Below, one piece after another: positions 54,965-64,000 of a DNA stretch of 64,000 nt (the stretch's first letter is position 1; each line of letters starts with the position of its first letter). Made by a program: the position numbers and the translations under genes. Origin of the DNA: Procambarus clarkii (Eukaryota > Arthropoda > Malacostraca > Decapoda > Cambaridae); the NCBI RefSeq assembly GCF_040958095.1, contig NC_091173.1, positions 12,626,500 through 12,690,499 of the forward strand, given 5' to 3'. The notes below the pieces were generated by a model. It searched no databases. It was given only the letters and a program-made list of their open reading frames with translations, and was not told the DNA's origin.

Positions 54965-55030
54965 ATGAACAAATCTACAAGAGGTCGTGACGAGGATTCG
55001 AACCTGCATTCAAGGGCATCCCAGACGTGG
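54965..55030 (-). mobile_element. tRNA-derived SINE fragment
   Basis: atgaacaaatctacaagagg, tcgtgacgaggattcgaacc, tgcattcaagggcatcccag. Reverse copy of the 41822 family. Confidence 0.8.
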
Positions 55031-55204
55031 GATGAGTGTTGCTTCGGAGTGGTGGGAAGCAGGTTACCACAGCCCAGGCTGCGCCGGCACCCTGTCACCA
55101 GCAGTGTGATTCTTCCTCTTCCATTCGCCAGGGCTCTGAGAGACTCGACCTGTTGACCCCCCCCCCCATGTGTGTGTGAGACCGAAGCTCTATCGACCGA
55201 GCTA

Positions 55205-55819
55205 TTGAGCCCAGAAGAATTGAATGTTTATTTCCACAGAAGTGTAGATAACAATTTATATGACTATCTTATTGACAATAATTCTGACAATAATCAGAGA
55301 ATCTCCACCTTTAACTTTCTTCCTTAATTAAAATTAAAATTTAATGAATAACCAATATATACTAAGTTTAAAAATCCATTAAAATCCCATATGATATTTC
55401 GCTGACAAATATTGCAATTGTTTATCGTAAAAGGAAAACCAGGAGGATTACTTTATTACAAACTTGCGAATAAATTAATTATAAAAACCGAACTGTGAAA
55501 GAGGGAATGGAGAAGTCTGGAGAACAGACACAATAATTTAGAAGAGATAAGGAATGGCAGCGAAGTATTCTGTAAACGTAACCGTAAAAGGATAGATCTC
55601 TTCACGTGATAATGTACTGAGTGTAAGCTATTCAATATCCATTTAAATGTGTCAGGATCCATTACTGCTTGGGAGAGCGTAGATAAATAGCGACACTACT
55701 ATTTACGCAATACATTAATTATATTCTTACCTTATTCTTACATTCATCCTATTCTTACCTTCTCTTACCTGCTCCTCGCCCCTCATCTTACTCTCTTACC
55801 TTATATATTTGTCTGCACC
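55205..55819. other. AT-rich unassigned stretch
   Basis: Short cttaccttattcttacattc-type repetition at 55725-55800. No gene. Confidence 0.35.
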
Positions 55820-55832
55820 TTCCTCTCTTTCC

Positions 55833-55983
55833 CAGCACAGCCCTGCTCCTGTGCCAGGTAAGTCCACTGTGGGCTTACCATAGCCAGTGCTACTTGCCCC
55901 GCTCCTGTGCCAGGTAAGTTACGGGCTCACCATAGCCCGTGCTACTTGGAACTTGTTCCGAGTAGCTGAATCTAAAACAACAA
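55833..55983 (+). mobile_element. SINE family 1, tandem dimer
   Basis: A first monomer cut at gctacttg (55836-55895) is followed directly by a second (55896-55983). Both carry the exact 18-mer ctcctgtgccaggtaagt (55846-55863 and 55902-55919). tcctctcttt upstream (about 55821) and tcctctctct downstream (about 55986) look like one target-site duplication. Confidence 0.85.
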
Positions 55984-55996
55984 CATCCTCTCTCTC

Positions 55997-56055
55997 TCAT
56001 TACGGGCTATTCATGCCCGTGCCACCTCTTGGGTGGCTTAATCTTCATCAATCTT
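55997..56055 (+). mobile_element. SINE family 2 tail-only copy
   Basis: attacgggctattcatgccc, gtgccacctcttgggtggct, taatcttcatcaatc between two tcctctctctc strings (about 55986 and 56055). Confidence 0.85.
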
Positions 56056-56077
56056 CCTCTCTCTCGCACACGGTGAA

Positions 56078-56190
56078 GTTACAGCCCCGCTCCTGTGCCA
56101 GGTAAGTCCGCTACGGGCTCACCATACTCCGTGCTACGGTGAGTTCCGGAACTTTTTGTTCCTATTAGCTCAATCTAACACAACGACAAC
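56078..56190 (+). mobile_element. SINE family 1
   Basis: gttacagccccg, exact 18-mer at 56090-56107, tacgggctcaccatactccg, ggaactttttgttcctatta, ctcaatctaacacaac. Hairpin 2 carries a short insertion (ggtgagttcc). Confidence 0.88.
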
Positions 56191-56204
56191 TGTCTCACAT
56201 GACT

Positions 56205-56272
56205 TAATAATGGTCCAGGAGGGACCGAACTGTCGTCGCTTCTCCATCTTCTGAGTCGTGGTTTGGTCATCA
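56205..56272 (+). mobile_element. Foldback-type retroposon fragment
   Basis: taatggtccaggagggaccg, aactgtcgtcgcttctccat, cgtggtttggtcatcaac: a diverged right arm. Confidence 0.75.
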
Positions 56273-56274
56273 AC

Positions 56275-56430
56275 AATCTCTGTAACTAGCTGGCTTGTAA
56301 TTATATGATGTGCAGGATAAATGTAATAATCTCCGTTGAGATCTGATAAAGACATTTCGTGCCCTCTGTAATCCTTTTTGCGCTACCGCTCACAGGATGA
56401 GTATGAGGTGCACAATAAACTAGCCTCCTC
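56275..56430. repeat. Interspersed repeat related to 1-560
   Basis: gtaactagctggcttgtaat, gtaataatctccgttgagat, ctcacaggatgagtatgagg, tgcacaataaac. Matches blocks near 60, 258 and 465. Confidence 0.6.
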
Positions 56431-56785
56431 TGGCGGCAACAATCAATGTAAACAATACTAATGTACATTAACTATGCTAAGTTATCCTTCCCATCACAAA
56501 CACTGTCTTACCCATCTCGTAAACTGTTGAGCATTTGTACTCAAGGGTGTATATATGTACCCAAGAGTGTATTTGGTATCTCGTATCTAAAAGAAAAGGT
56601 GACAACTTGTTATCGACTATGCACCGTGAAGTTATGTTAAGTTGGGTTAGCATTCACGGGAGTGTATATTTTGGCGGGTGACCAGATGAAAACATTCTGC
56701 GTCTCACCGGCCACAAAGAGCGCCGGCCTGCTTGACTGAGGCTATATTATTACCCCATGATAGCCTTCCCAGCCATCCATCACAG

Positions 56786-56788
<3 letters not shown>
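56431..56788. other. Unassigned spacer
   Basis: caagggtgtatatatgtacc and caagagtgtatttggtatc form a short repeat at 56541-56580. No gene. Confidence 0.3.

Positions 56789-56878
<90 letters not shown>
56789..56878. repeat. (CA)n microsatellite
   Basis: About 44 CA units. Confidence 0.97.
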
Positions 56879-56879
<1 letters not shown>

Positions 56880-56940
56880 AAACGTTCCTGAGCAAGGAAA
56901 GATTGATCTAAACAATATTAAGTTGTTGAATTACAAACGG

Positions 56941-57155
56941 ACACCCCCCTACCGTTGTGTGGTAGTGGCGGACACCCCCCTACCTTTGTGTGGTAGTGGC
57001 GGACACCCCCCCCCCTACCGTTGTGTGGTAGTGGCGGACACCCCCCTACCGTTGTGTGGTAGTGACGGACACCCCCCCAACCGTTGTGTGGTAGTGGCGG
57101 ACACCCCCCCCCTACCGTTGTGTGGTAGTGGCGGACACCCCCCCCTACCGTTGAC
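56941..57155. repeat. 30-bp minisatellite related to 52975-53422
   Basis: Seven copies containing acacccccctaccgttgtgt, ggtagtggcgg. It differs from the 27-bp array by the extra cgg. Confidence 0.95.
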
Positions 57156-58479
57156 ACTGTTCTCGGTACCAATGTACCTGGCGGAGGTGTGAGTGTGTGT
57201 TTCTCGCCCAAACTTCCAGGATGAGTTGAAATTCCTCCAGGAATGAAGAACAGCCCAACACAACGTTTCGTAATTTTCGTGTCACAGAGGTCTTTAAAGA
57301 ACCTTAGCGAACATAAAAATCGGGGGCAATGTAGATTCAAAAGAAATGGTCAATGGGGGTGAAATGCAGTTTTCACTTAGCGGATCACTTAAATAGGATA
57401 GGCCTAAGAGCCCCGCTTCGGTACCTAGGCCTCGCCACACATTCTTATCTTAAGTAGTCTCAAAATGCCCCCTTAGTCAAAAATAACATACATTATAATG
57501 TGGTGTTATTATTTAAATAATTTCCGACGTAAAAAAAAGTAGCAAAAATAACACTAGAATGTACCAGGGGAAGTAAATTTCCCCTCTCGACACAGGAGCC
57601 TGGGTAAACATAGCCTAATTTGCCTCTAGTGCCAGATGCCAAATTCTACAATAATTATTACATTTCACTGACCTGGACGAGTTATCTCAACAAAACGAGT
57701 ATTACGTCCCCCACAAAACGGACACATAAACTGCTGGTAACATCAATATATGTAAAGAACCAGTGTTAGGGGAGCCATCGGCCGGTTTCCCACCCCTGGC
57801 AAGTGGAGCGGTGCTCGGCGCTCCACTGGCCTTGATCTGTCACGGAGGAATTAAAACGGAGATCAATCACCATATTTGTCAAGTCACTGTGGCGCCATTC
57901 AGCCCACGGCCGTCCATATTCATGCCTACAGCCCCCGAGGGGAAGGGGGGGGGGGGGACATTCTCCAAAGGGACCACAAGTGAAAAATGCTTCGCGTCTT
58001 GTACAACGACCAGACTTTCTAATGAACATTTCACCAGCGAAAGTCACCACTCTCCAGAATATCTATATTCTGGGAGATTGGTGTCTATATCTAAACCCAT
58101 CCACCTGTTTAGATAGTACTTTTTGGGTAACTATGTGCGCCATCGAATAGATATTGACTCAATGGACAAATAGTAGAATTTGGTACTATTCACTTTGTAG
58201 AGTACAGAAAAAATAAAGCTAAAAAAACAAAAATTTAAATATTCCTAGGCCTATTATAGCACAAATATGTACAATATTAGGCCTCAGATACCGTGCATAG
58301 GGGGAGGGGCCTAGGATGGTTAGGTTAGATTTCCTTAGCAACGTAAATACAAACCTTTCCCGGTTTGTCCAAATTCAATAGTGCCAAATTCTACTTTATA
58401 ATTGACCATTAAGTCAATATAAGTACTAGCTAAACAGTACGATGGGCTTTATATCGTGATATATCATTACTGTAGTGCG
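57156..58479. other. Unassigned stretch
   Basis: 57763-58116 is an open frame of 117 codons without a recognisable domain, opposed by a minus-strand frame, and it crosses a G run. I do not call a gene. 58130-58260 is AT-rich. ttaggttag occurs at 58319. Confidence 0.3.
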
Positions 58480-58585
58480 ATCGGCATAGTTGATTCACTA
58501 CCGAAAGATCACGGGTTCGAATCCTACGTATAGCGGAGACGTTTGAGCGCATTTATTTACACCTGATGCCTCTGTGTCCATGAGT
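58480..58585 (+). mobile_element. tRNA-derived SINE
   Basis: gtgcgatcggcatagttgat, gatcacgggttcgaatccta (B box), then tttacacctgatgcctctgt. Confidence 0.75.
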
Positions 58586-58634
58586 AAACAGGAACAGAAA
58601 AAATTGTCAACTGTAGTGTGTTGCATTCTGGGAA

Positions 58635-58885
58635 GGGCCTCGACCTGGTGGTCCGCGGGGACCCTGGTGGTCCGCGGGGACCCTGGTGGTCCGCGGGGAC
58701 CCTGGTGGTCCGCGGGGACCCTGGTGGTCCGCGGGGACCCTGGTGGTCCCGCGGGGACCCTGGTGGTCCGCGGGGACCCTGGTGGTCCGCGGGGACCCTG
58801 GTGGTCCGCGGGGACCCTGGTGGTCCGCGGGGACCCTGGTGGTCCGCGGGGACCCTGGTGGTCCGCGGGGACCCTGGTGGTCCAC
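58635..58885. repeat. 19-bp minisatellite, about 13 copies
   Basis: Unit ggtggtccgcggggaccct. Each unit contains the inverted repeat ggtcc-gcgg-ggacc. Because 19 is not divisible by 3, the frames cycle through GDPGGP, RGPWWS and AGTLVV, and all stay open. Confidence 0.95.
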
Positions 58886-59029
58886 CGACGTCCACGGAGG
58901 CGCCACAAACTGTATCGCAATTGGATGGAAATTATTTGTGTTGGTGATGTCGAGACAGGAGATCTCCCTCGGCCAACAACAGAGTAGGTGGGGGGGGGGG
59001 GTGGCACCATCCCACAACTGCCAACCTCC

Positions 59030-59160
59030 AAGGTTCATGTTTACAGCTAGGTGAACAGGTGCACAAGGTATAAGCTAGGAAACGTGCCTAAACGTTTCCT
59101 GTCGATGATCGAACCCGGGACCCTTCGGTTGCGTGCTGACGAAGCAGACTACTGCGCTAT
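59030..59160 (-). mobile_element. tRNA-derived SINE
   Basis: Reverse complement: agtagtctgcttcgtcagca, gaagggtcccgggttcgatc, gacaggaaacg, cacctagctgtaaac. Confidence 0.78.
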
Positions 59161-59224
59161 ACACTGTGATGGATAAGGTCGATAAAAGTAGCCTATGTAA
59201 AATACCACCCAGCCACTTTGACTG

Positions 59225-59400
59225 GGTGTGGAGCGACGGTAGAGCGACGGTCTCGCTTCATGCAGGTCGGCGTTCAATCCCCGACCGTCCAAGTGATTGG
59301 ACACCATTCCTTACCATCCGTCGCATCCCAAATCCTTATCCTGACCCCCTTCCAAGTGCTATATAGTTGTAATGGCTTGGCGCTTTCCCCTGATAAACAA
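59225..59400 (+). mobile_element. tRNA-derived SINE, Met-like head
   Basis: gagcgacggtagagcgacgg, tcatgcaggtcggcgttcaa, tccccgaccgtccaagtgat, then tatatagttgtaatggcttg. Confidence 0.85.
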
Positions 59401-60620
59401 AATATATAAAATACCTATAGTGAGGAGTTTCCTGTATTGTAGGCGAGATCAAGTCGCCGAGAATTAAAGTTATCTTCAAGTTCAACTCTTACAAATACAT
59501 ATAAAGAATAAAATAAGTTACCAGGTGCTCTGGAAGTATATAATACAATCTAGGAGTGGAAGACTGAACAGGAAGGAGTTGTAAGTGGCCGTCTCAGTAG
59601 CTGGGTTCACGAACTAGCATATATATCTCGAGAGAACAACCGACCACCTGAACGGAAAGACTTACAATTTTATGAAACTTAAGGTGTATTCAAGACGCAA
59701 AGGGTCCCCGGACCCAAAGTTGCCCCCTCCCTCCCCCCCCTCTCCCTCCCCTAGAGAACAGGTAAGTAAGGGATCAGCTACTCCATTGAATATTCACACT
59801 TCATTACCCTTGTTGGCGAAATCCAAAGTCATCGTATTGTGTTCCGGACGCCATTTAAACTTCCTGCTCCAAGGGTGGGTTTTTATGGTGTTGGTTTAAC
59901 CCGGCCCAAGAAATACCCCAAGTAACCCCAGGAAGGTTTTAACGTTAATTAAAACAACCTCAAGAACGTTCACTACTCTATCTAAACATTACTTCAAGAC
60001 TGCGTTATCGAATGGTATCTTTCTTGCCGGGAAAACATTGATGCGACTTCCTGTACTGGTTCATTGTATCGAGGTCCGAGTTCCCTGGTGTCTGAATCCT
60101 GTTTTGAACGGGGATGAAAGGTTTTACGCTAACAAGAGCCAGATTTATGTGACTAGCCGATATAATGAATGTTTAAACTAGGAGGTGACGGCAAAGAAGC
60201 GTATTCTACGCATCTCTACTGCATAATAATAAATATTCAGTGTGGATACAGTCCATTGTGTCACCAGTTGCCAGAGGTCTCCAGAGCGTATATTTATGGC
60301 CGTCAAGATCTGCGCTTCGCTGTTGCTGAATGGGGCGCTCGGATTTACCTCCAGGTTTACGTGTGACCGTTTCTTGAGGGTTTTTTTTTTTTACTACGCA
60401 GATTAGCCTAAAACCAGGCGCCTCTACTGATCAACCAGGCTATCGCTTCATACGCTCTGCAAACTGATTTGCTAATCGCGCTCCACCTTTATCGTCACAA
60501 CAGCTTGCAGGAACCTCAAAGAGTTCCTTCTGGGTGATTGTCGTAGTAATATGATTAATAATGTTAGTAGAAGGTTGAAGACTCGTTAACGTCACGTTGT
60601 GAGCTGCTCTCCCACCGGGC
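59401..60620. other. Unassigned stretch
   Basis: 59730-59755 is C-rich. 60415-60435 (ctgatcaaccaggct) resembles the LINE 3' end. No gene supported. Confidence 0.3.
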
Positions 60621-60627
60621 TCACAGC

Positions 60628-60830
60628 ATCCTGGGGGATGCTGTGAGATGCTGGGGGGATGCTGTGAGATGCTGGGGGATGTTGTGAGATGCTGGAAGAT
60701 GCTGTGAGATGCTGGAAGATGCTGTGAGATGCTGGGGGATGCTGTGAGATGCTGGGGGATGCTGTGAGATGCTGGAAGATGCTGTGAGATGCTGGGGGAT
60801 GCTGTGAGATGCTGGGGGATGCTGTATATC
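60628..60830. repeat. 20-bp minisatellite
   Basis: About ten copies of gatgctgggggatgctgtga, with ggggg/gaaga variants. Confidence 0.95.
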
Positions 60831-61085
60831 CTTGCACCTATACCGTATCTCCCTCGCTCCTATACACAGCTACTGACCATTTCGGGCCCCTATACCATTT
60901 TCCAAACTATATATTATATCTTTATTGTTCAAGACTGCAGGGTATAACCCTGCAATGAATCATCCAATGAATTTAAGAGTATCGGTAATTCACAAAGTTT
61001 ACATATTACAATTATTCTGTTATTGACGATTTCAAGTAACCAAAAATGGATGAGTTGCCTGACCAGGCATAACTTTCATCCAATT
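60831..61085. other. Unassigned spacer
   Basis: AT-rich, nothing recognised. Confidence 0.3.
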
Positions 61086-61155
61086 CAAGTAAGTTTATTG
61101 AAGTAATGAAATACATCTCCAAAAGGATATGATAGCTTAGGCTATTTCTACCCTC
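61086..61155 (-). mobile_element. Retroposon 3' end
   Basis: agtaagtttattgaagtaat, gaaatacatctccaaaagga, agcttaggctatttctaccc. Third copy of the family at 18006 and 33092. Confidence 0.72.
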
Positions 61156-61335
61156 GATTTCATCCAATGACTTCGCTAGATATGATCTAATGTATTCAAA
61201 TCCATACCGGTATATTGATTTCCTGCACCAAGATTGAGTACCTTGTGTAAATGGCTTTGTCTGTGCTTGCTCCAACAGGCGAACACTATACTACTGTTCC
61301 TCAACGCCTGCGCTGTAACTTAATTATAACTGTAG

Positions 61336-61537
61336 ATGCAGACGATGAGTCACAATAACGTGGCTGAAGATAAGTTGACCAGACCACACACTAGAAGGTG
61401 AAGGGACGACGACGTTTCGGTCCGTCCTGGACCATTATCAAGTCGATTGTGACTTGATCGATCACAATCGACTTGATAATAGTCCAAGACGGATCGAAAC
61501 GTCGTCGTCTCATCTTATGGTGTGTGGTTTGGTCATG
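61336..61537 (+). mobile_element. Foldback-type retroposon, full copy
   Basis: 202 bp: cagacgatgagtcacaataa, left arm gaccagaccacacactagaa to caagtcgattgtgacttgat, right arm cgatcacaatcgacttgata to gtgtggtttggtcatg. Flanks ataactgtag (61326-61335) and ataacagtag (61538-61547) match at 9 of 10. Confidence 0.88.
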
Positions 61538-61547
61538 ATAACAGTAG

Positions 61548-61974
61548 TTGAGCTGTTATGAAGCGAGAGAATACCACCACCTTCCCAATAATGTCTAGTG
61601 TACATCAAACACGTTCCTCGTTTTCCGTACATTTGTATGAACAAATTTCATCCACTTCGTCAACGCTTCTTAAGCAACATATGTCATTGAAAGCAATACA
61701 ACAACAACCCTTAGACAAGTATCCCATGCAGGTGTTTAGTGCAGGTGACTGTAAGCTTTCCCTCAAGAGTATGGTGTGTGTAGTCCATATTAAAGTAATT
61801 AAACCAACTTCCACTCACAATACTCCCTGAATAACAAGTCCATGTTTAATTTTAATTGCCCTTATAAAGCTTTCAAAGCGAGTGTCTTCGCAAAGAATAT
61901 TAATTTCTGTTGTCGGAGACAGGAAATTTGTACTTAGGCTTATCTAGGTCCTCGATCTTAGGCCACTTTCTGAC
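61548..61974. other. Unassigned stretch
   Basis: 61558-61830 is open for 90 codons, Ser/Thr-rich, with no recognisable domain and a competing minus-strand frame. Confidence 0.25.
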
Positions 61975-62150
61975 ATTCCCCAGGATACAAACCACAACAG
62001 TTGCCTTACTCCCGTGTAGCTATTTTACTGCTGGGTGAACACGTGAATCAGCTGAAAGGAAACGTGACTAACCGTTTCTGTCCAGCCTGGAAATTGTGTA
62101 GCCGTTCCCTCGGTTGAGAACCAAGAGCGTAAACCACTCTGCTACAGAAT
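61975..62150 (-). mobile_element. tRNA-derived SINE (diverged)
   Basis: tagctattttactgctgggt, gaacacgtgaatcagctgaa, cgtttctgtccagcctggaa. The B box has decayed. Body order agrees with the other copies. Confidence 0.72.
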
Positions 62151-64000
62151 CACAACGAACCTCTATGGAACCACGAATATGTTAACTACTAACCTTCAGC
62201 ATTGGTGAAGGATAGTAAGGTTATTAACCTGGGTTAATAACACTTGTCGTCACACCACAGCAAGCATGGACCTGTCCTTAGCCCTTCAGCATATTGTAGA
62301 AGATCCCTCTTTAACTGACAGTGTTGCCAGCAGCCCAAAGCAAAATACCTTTTCTTCAGTGCCAGTGTCACGAGAACACAGTGGTTAAACCTTTTCTTGC
62401 GCGGTGCAAGGTGAGAGGGGTCCATACCCTCTCACCGAGTGTCACAAGGACACTTCCCCCTTCTCTGTCGCCACTATCGTCAGTCCATCTACCAAAGGTC
62501 AAAGGCTATGGGATTCTCCAACTAATGAAAAATACATTCTTGATATAATCAGAGCCTCTTCCACCTCCTCCACCCTCCCAGCAACCTTTCCCATCCCCTG
62601 GCCCCCAGCCCCCACAACCCTCCCCTTACCACTCTTCCCATCCCCACAAAGACACCCCCCCACTTCCCCCTTACCCCAAAATCTGCTATTTGGCTAACCA
62701 GGCCGTGTACATTTTGGCGGGAAATGCGTCACACCGCCCAGGCCGAGACGGCACTGAAGAGAATGAATAATTTACATCATTATTTTGTTCTCTCTCTCTC
62801 GTCATGTGTCAGTTGATCGTCTTAATGACCATAAGACCTGTTAAATGAAATTAATGACTTCCGCAACGTATACAAAGTGGGTTGATAGAATAGAGCGAAA
62901 CAACATATTTGTATTTTGTTTTAGTTAACACAGCTTGACATCATCGCATACTTGTCCCCAATTTGTTGCCAGACATTAAAAAAATACAAAATTAAAAAAG
63001 TGCAATAGTGTGACAATATCTTATGTTGAAACTACAGTAGGCTTATTGCATTCTGTTTATGCTAACTGAAACCTGCATCAGCCGCTATAAGCGGGAGTTC
63101 TCCTGTCGAAGAGTCCATAGCACAGGCTCGGGTTGTAACGGAGGCGCCCTAGGAGCGTCCTACCGTGTCCCAATCAAGCCTATGGAAGCCACGGGTCCTT
63201 ACTCTTGCTTCCCCTGTGGCCCAAGGGAGGCCCAGGACCTAGCCAGAACAAAGGGTGACCATCCCTTTCTGTGAAACTTCCCTTACTTGGTATTCGAGAG
63301 CATAACCCCGATTAAGAGCTCTCGGAGTTTCGGTCTGTTGCATGTGTCAGTTCGAAGGATTGCAGAGGATCTAATTCCCAATGTCAGACTTGATAACAAG
63401 TATTTAAAGTATTGGAATTACCGTAAGTTCTCCAATGAACTCCCATGGGAGCTTTATCACGGCCGAGATCCGCGACATTTCAGGTAAAACGGGGTGACAA
63501 GCCCAGCATTTTTAACAAAATCATCCCCATTTCTGGCGACTAAAAGGAGTACGAGTTACCACTTCGTTTGATTTTCCCATCTTTATTATAACAAATACAA
63601 ATAACGAAAATATAAACAACGATAATCAACAATCCAACAGATTAACCTGTACATAAATTATTCAACAAAATATTGAAAATAATTAAAATCGAGTTCCTTA
63701 TTGGTTTATATGGAAGAAGTGGGCAATGGGTGGCAATGGTTGGTCTGAAGACTAGCCCCTGGCGCCACCCTCCCGGCCGGGGGGGGGGGGGGGAGGCTAC
63801 GCTGTGTAGTGGTACAGTGGTACTCATACTGGGGCTATGAGGTACACTGTGTGTGTGTACCTCATCACTATATCTACACGCACCTACTTCACCAAACCCA
63901 TTACTCTTACACCCCCACACACCCTAAACACAATTACAACTCCGCAATTACTACACATGCTCTCCACCACTGCACCTAAACACTCCGTCTTGCCCTGTCG
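62151..64000. other. Unassigned stretch
   Basis: 62216-62243 has a short inverted repeat (ggttattaacc / ggttaataac). 62570-62690 is C-rich. 63059-63274 is a 71-codon frame without a recognisable domain. 63778-63796 is a G run. No gene supported. Confidence 0.3.

Noticed and set aside
57763-58116. Host exon of 117 codons
   Set aside because: Frame crosses a G run, has an overlapping opposite-strand frame of similar length, and no recognisable domain.
58498-59054. Collagen-like GDPGGP/GPPGSP frames
   Set aside because: A 19-bp array without stops in any frame; collagen similarity is compositional.

Overview
The window looks like gene-poor, repeat-rich nuclear DNA from an arthropod, most likely a decapod crustacean. 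This rests on three things: very dense dinucleotide microsatellites and minisatellites, many tRNA-derived SINEs, and non-LTR retrotransposon remnants whose protein motifs (FADDAK reverse transcriptase; a CKLC...H...C knuckle after an RNase H domain) I associate from memory with crustacean assemblies. No database was searched, so the taxon is inference. I see no bacterial features and no convincing intact host protein gene. Nearly all long open frames lie in tandem repeats or transposon remnants.

Layout. 0-4.2 kb holds an internally deleted Ty3/gypsy-like LTR element (about 1.7-3.16 kb), then a nearly full-length U1 snRNA sequence (3650-3812) and a LINE C-terminal fragment. 4.6-5.1 kb is a three-copy satellite of 168-169 bp period. 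7-11.5 kb is a nest of retroelements: an RNase H LINE split by a SINE with a 13-bp target-site duplication (TSD), a reverse-transcriptase pseudogene, and a tRNA-derived SINE inside a LINE 3' region. 12-25 kb is dominated by microsatellites and minisatellites. 25.55-28.31 kb is one 2.76-kb minisatellite with higher-order structure. 28.6-34.3 kb is an unassigned GC-rich block that includes a 1.6-kb inverted repeat (30.70-32.30 kb). 35-42 kb carries a self-complementary retroposon, a dimeric SINE and a full-length 101-bp SINE. 43-54 kb is a LINE graveyard, mostly minus strand, with SINEs inserted into it. 54-64 kb has clustered SINEs and more tandem arrays.

How the parts relate. Four families of small retroposon recur and can be read against each other. 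Family 1 is about 100 bp, ends in an (AAC)n tail, and carries an 18-nt stretch exactly complementary to U1 nucleotides 3-20. Family 2 has an (ATCA)n tail and shares a terminal hairpin with family 1. The tRNA-headed SINEs include one whose 3' tail matches the 3' end of the LINE at 51.4-52.3 kb. The fourth family is a foldback-like retroposon whose 5'-truncated copies carry TSDs. The most interesting signal is the link between family 1 and U1: the two U1 positions that break its predicted helix are the same bases found in the SINE.
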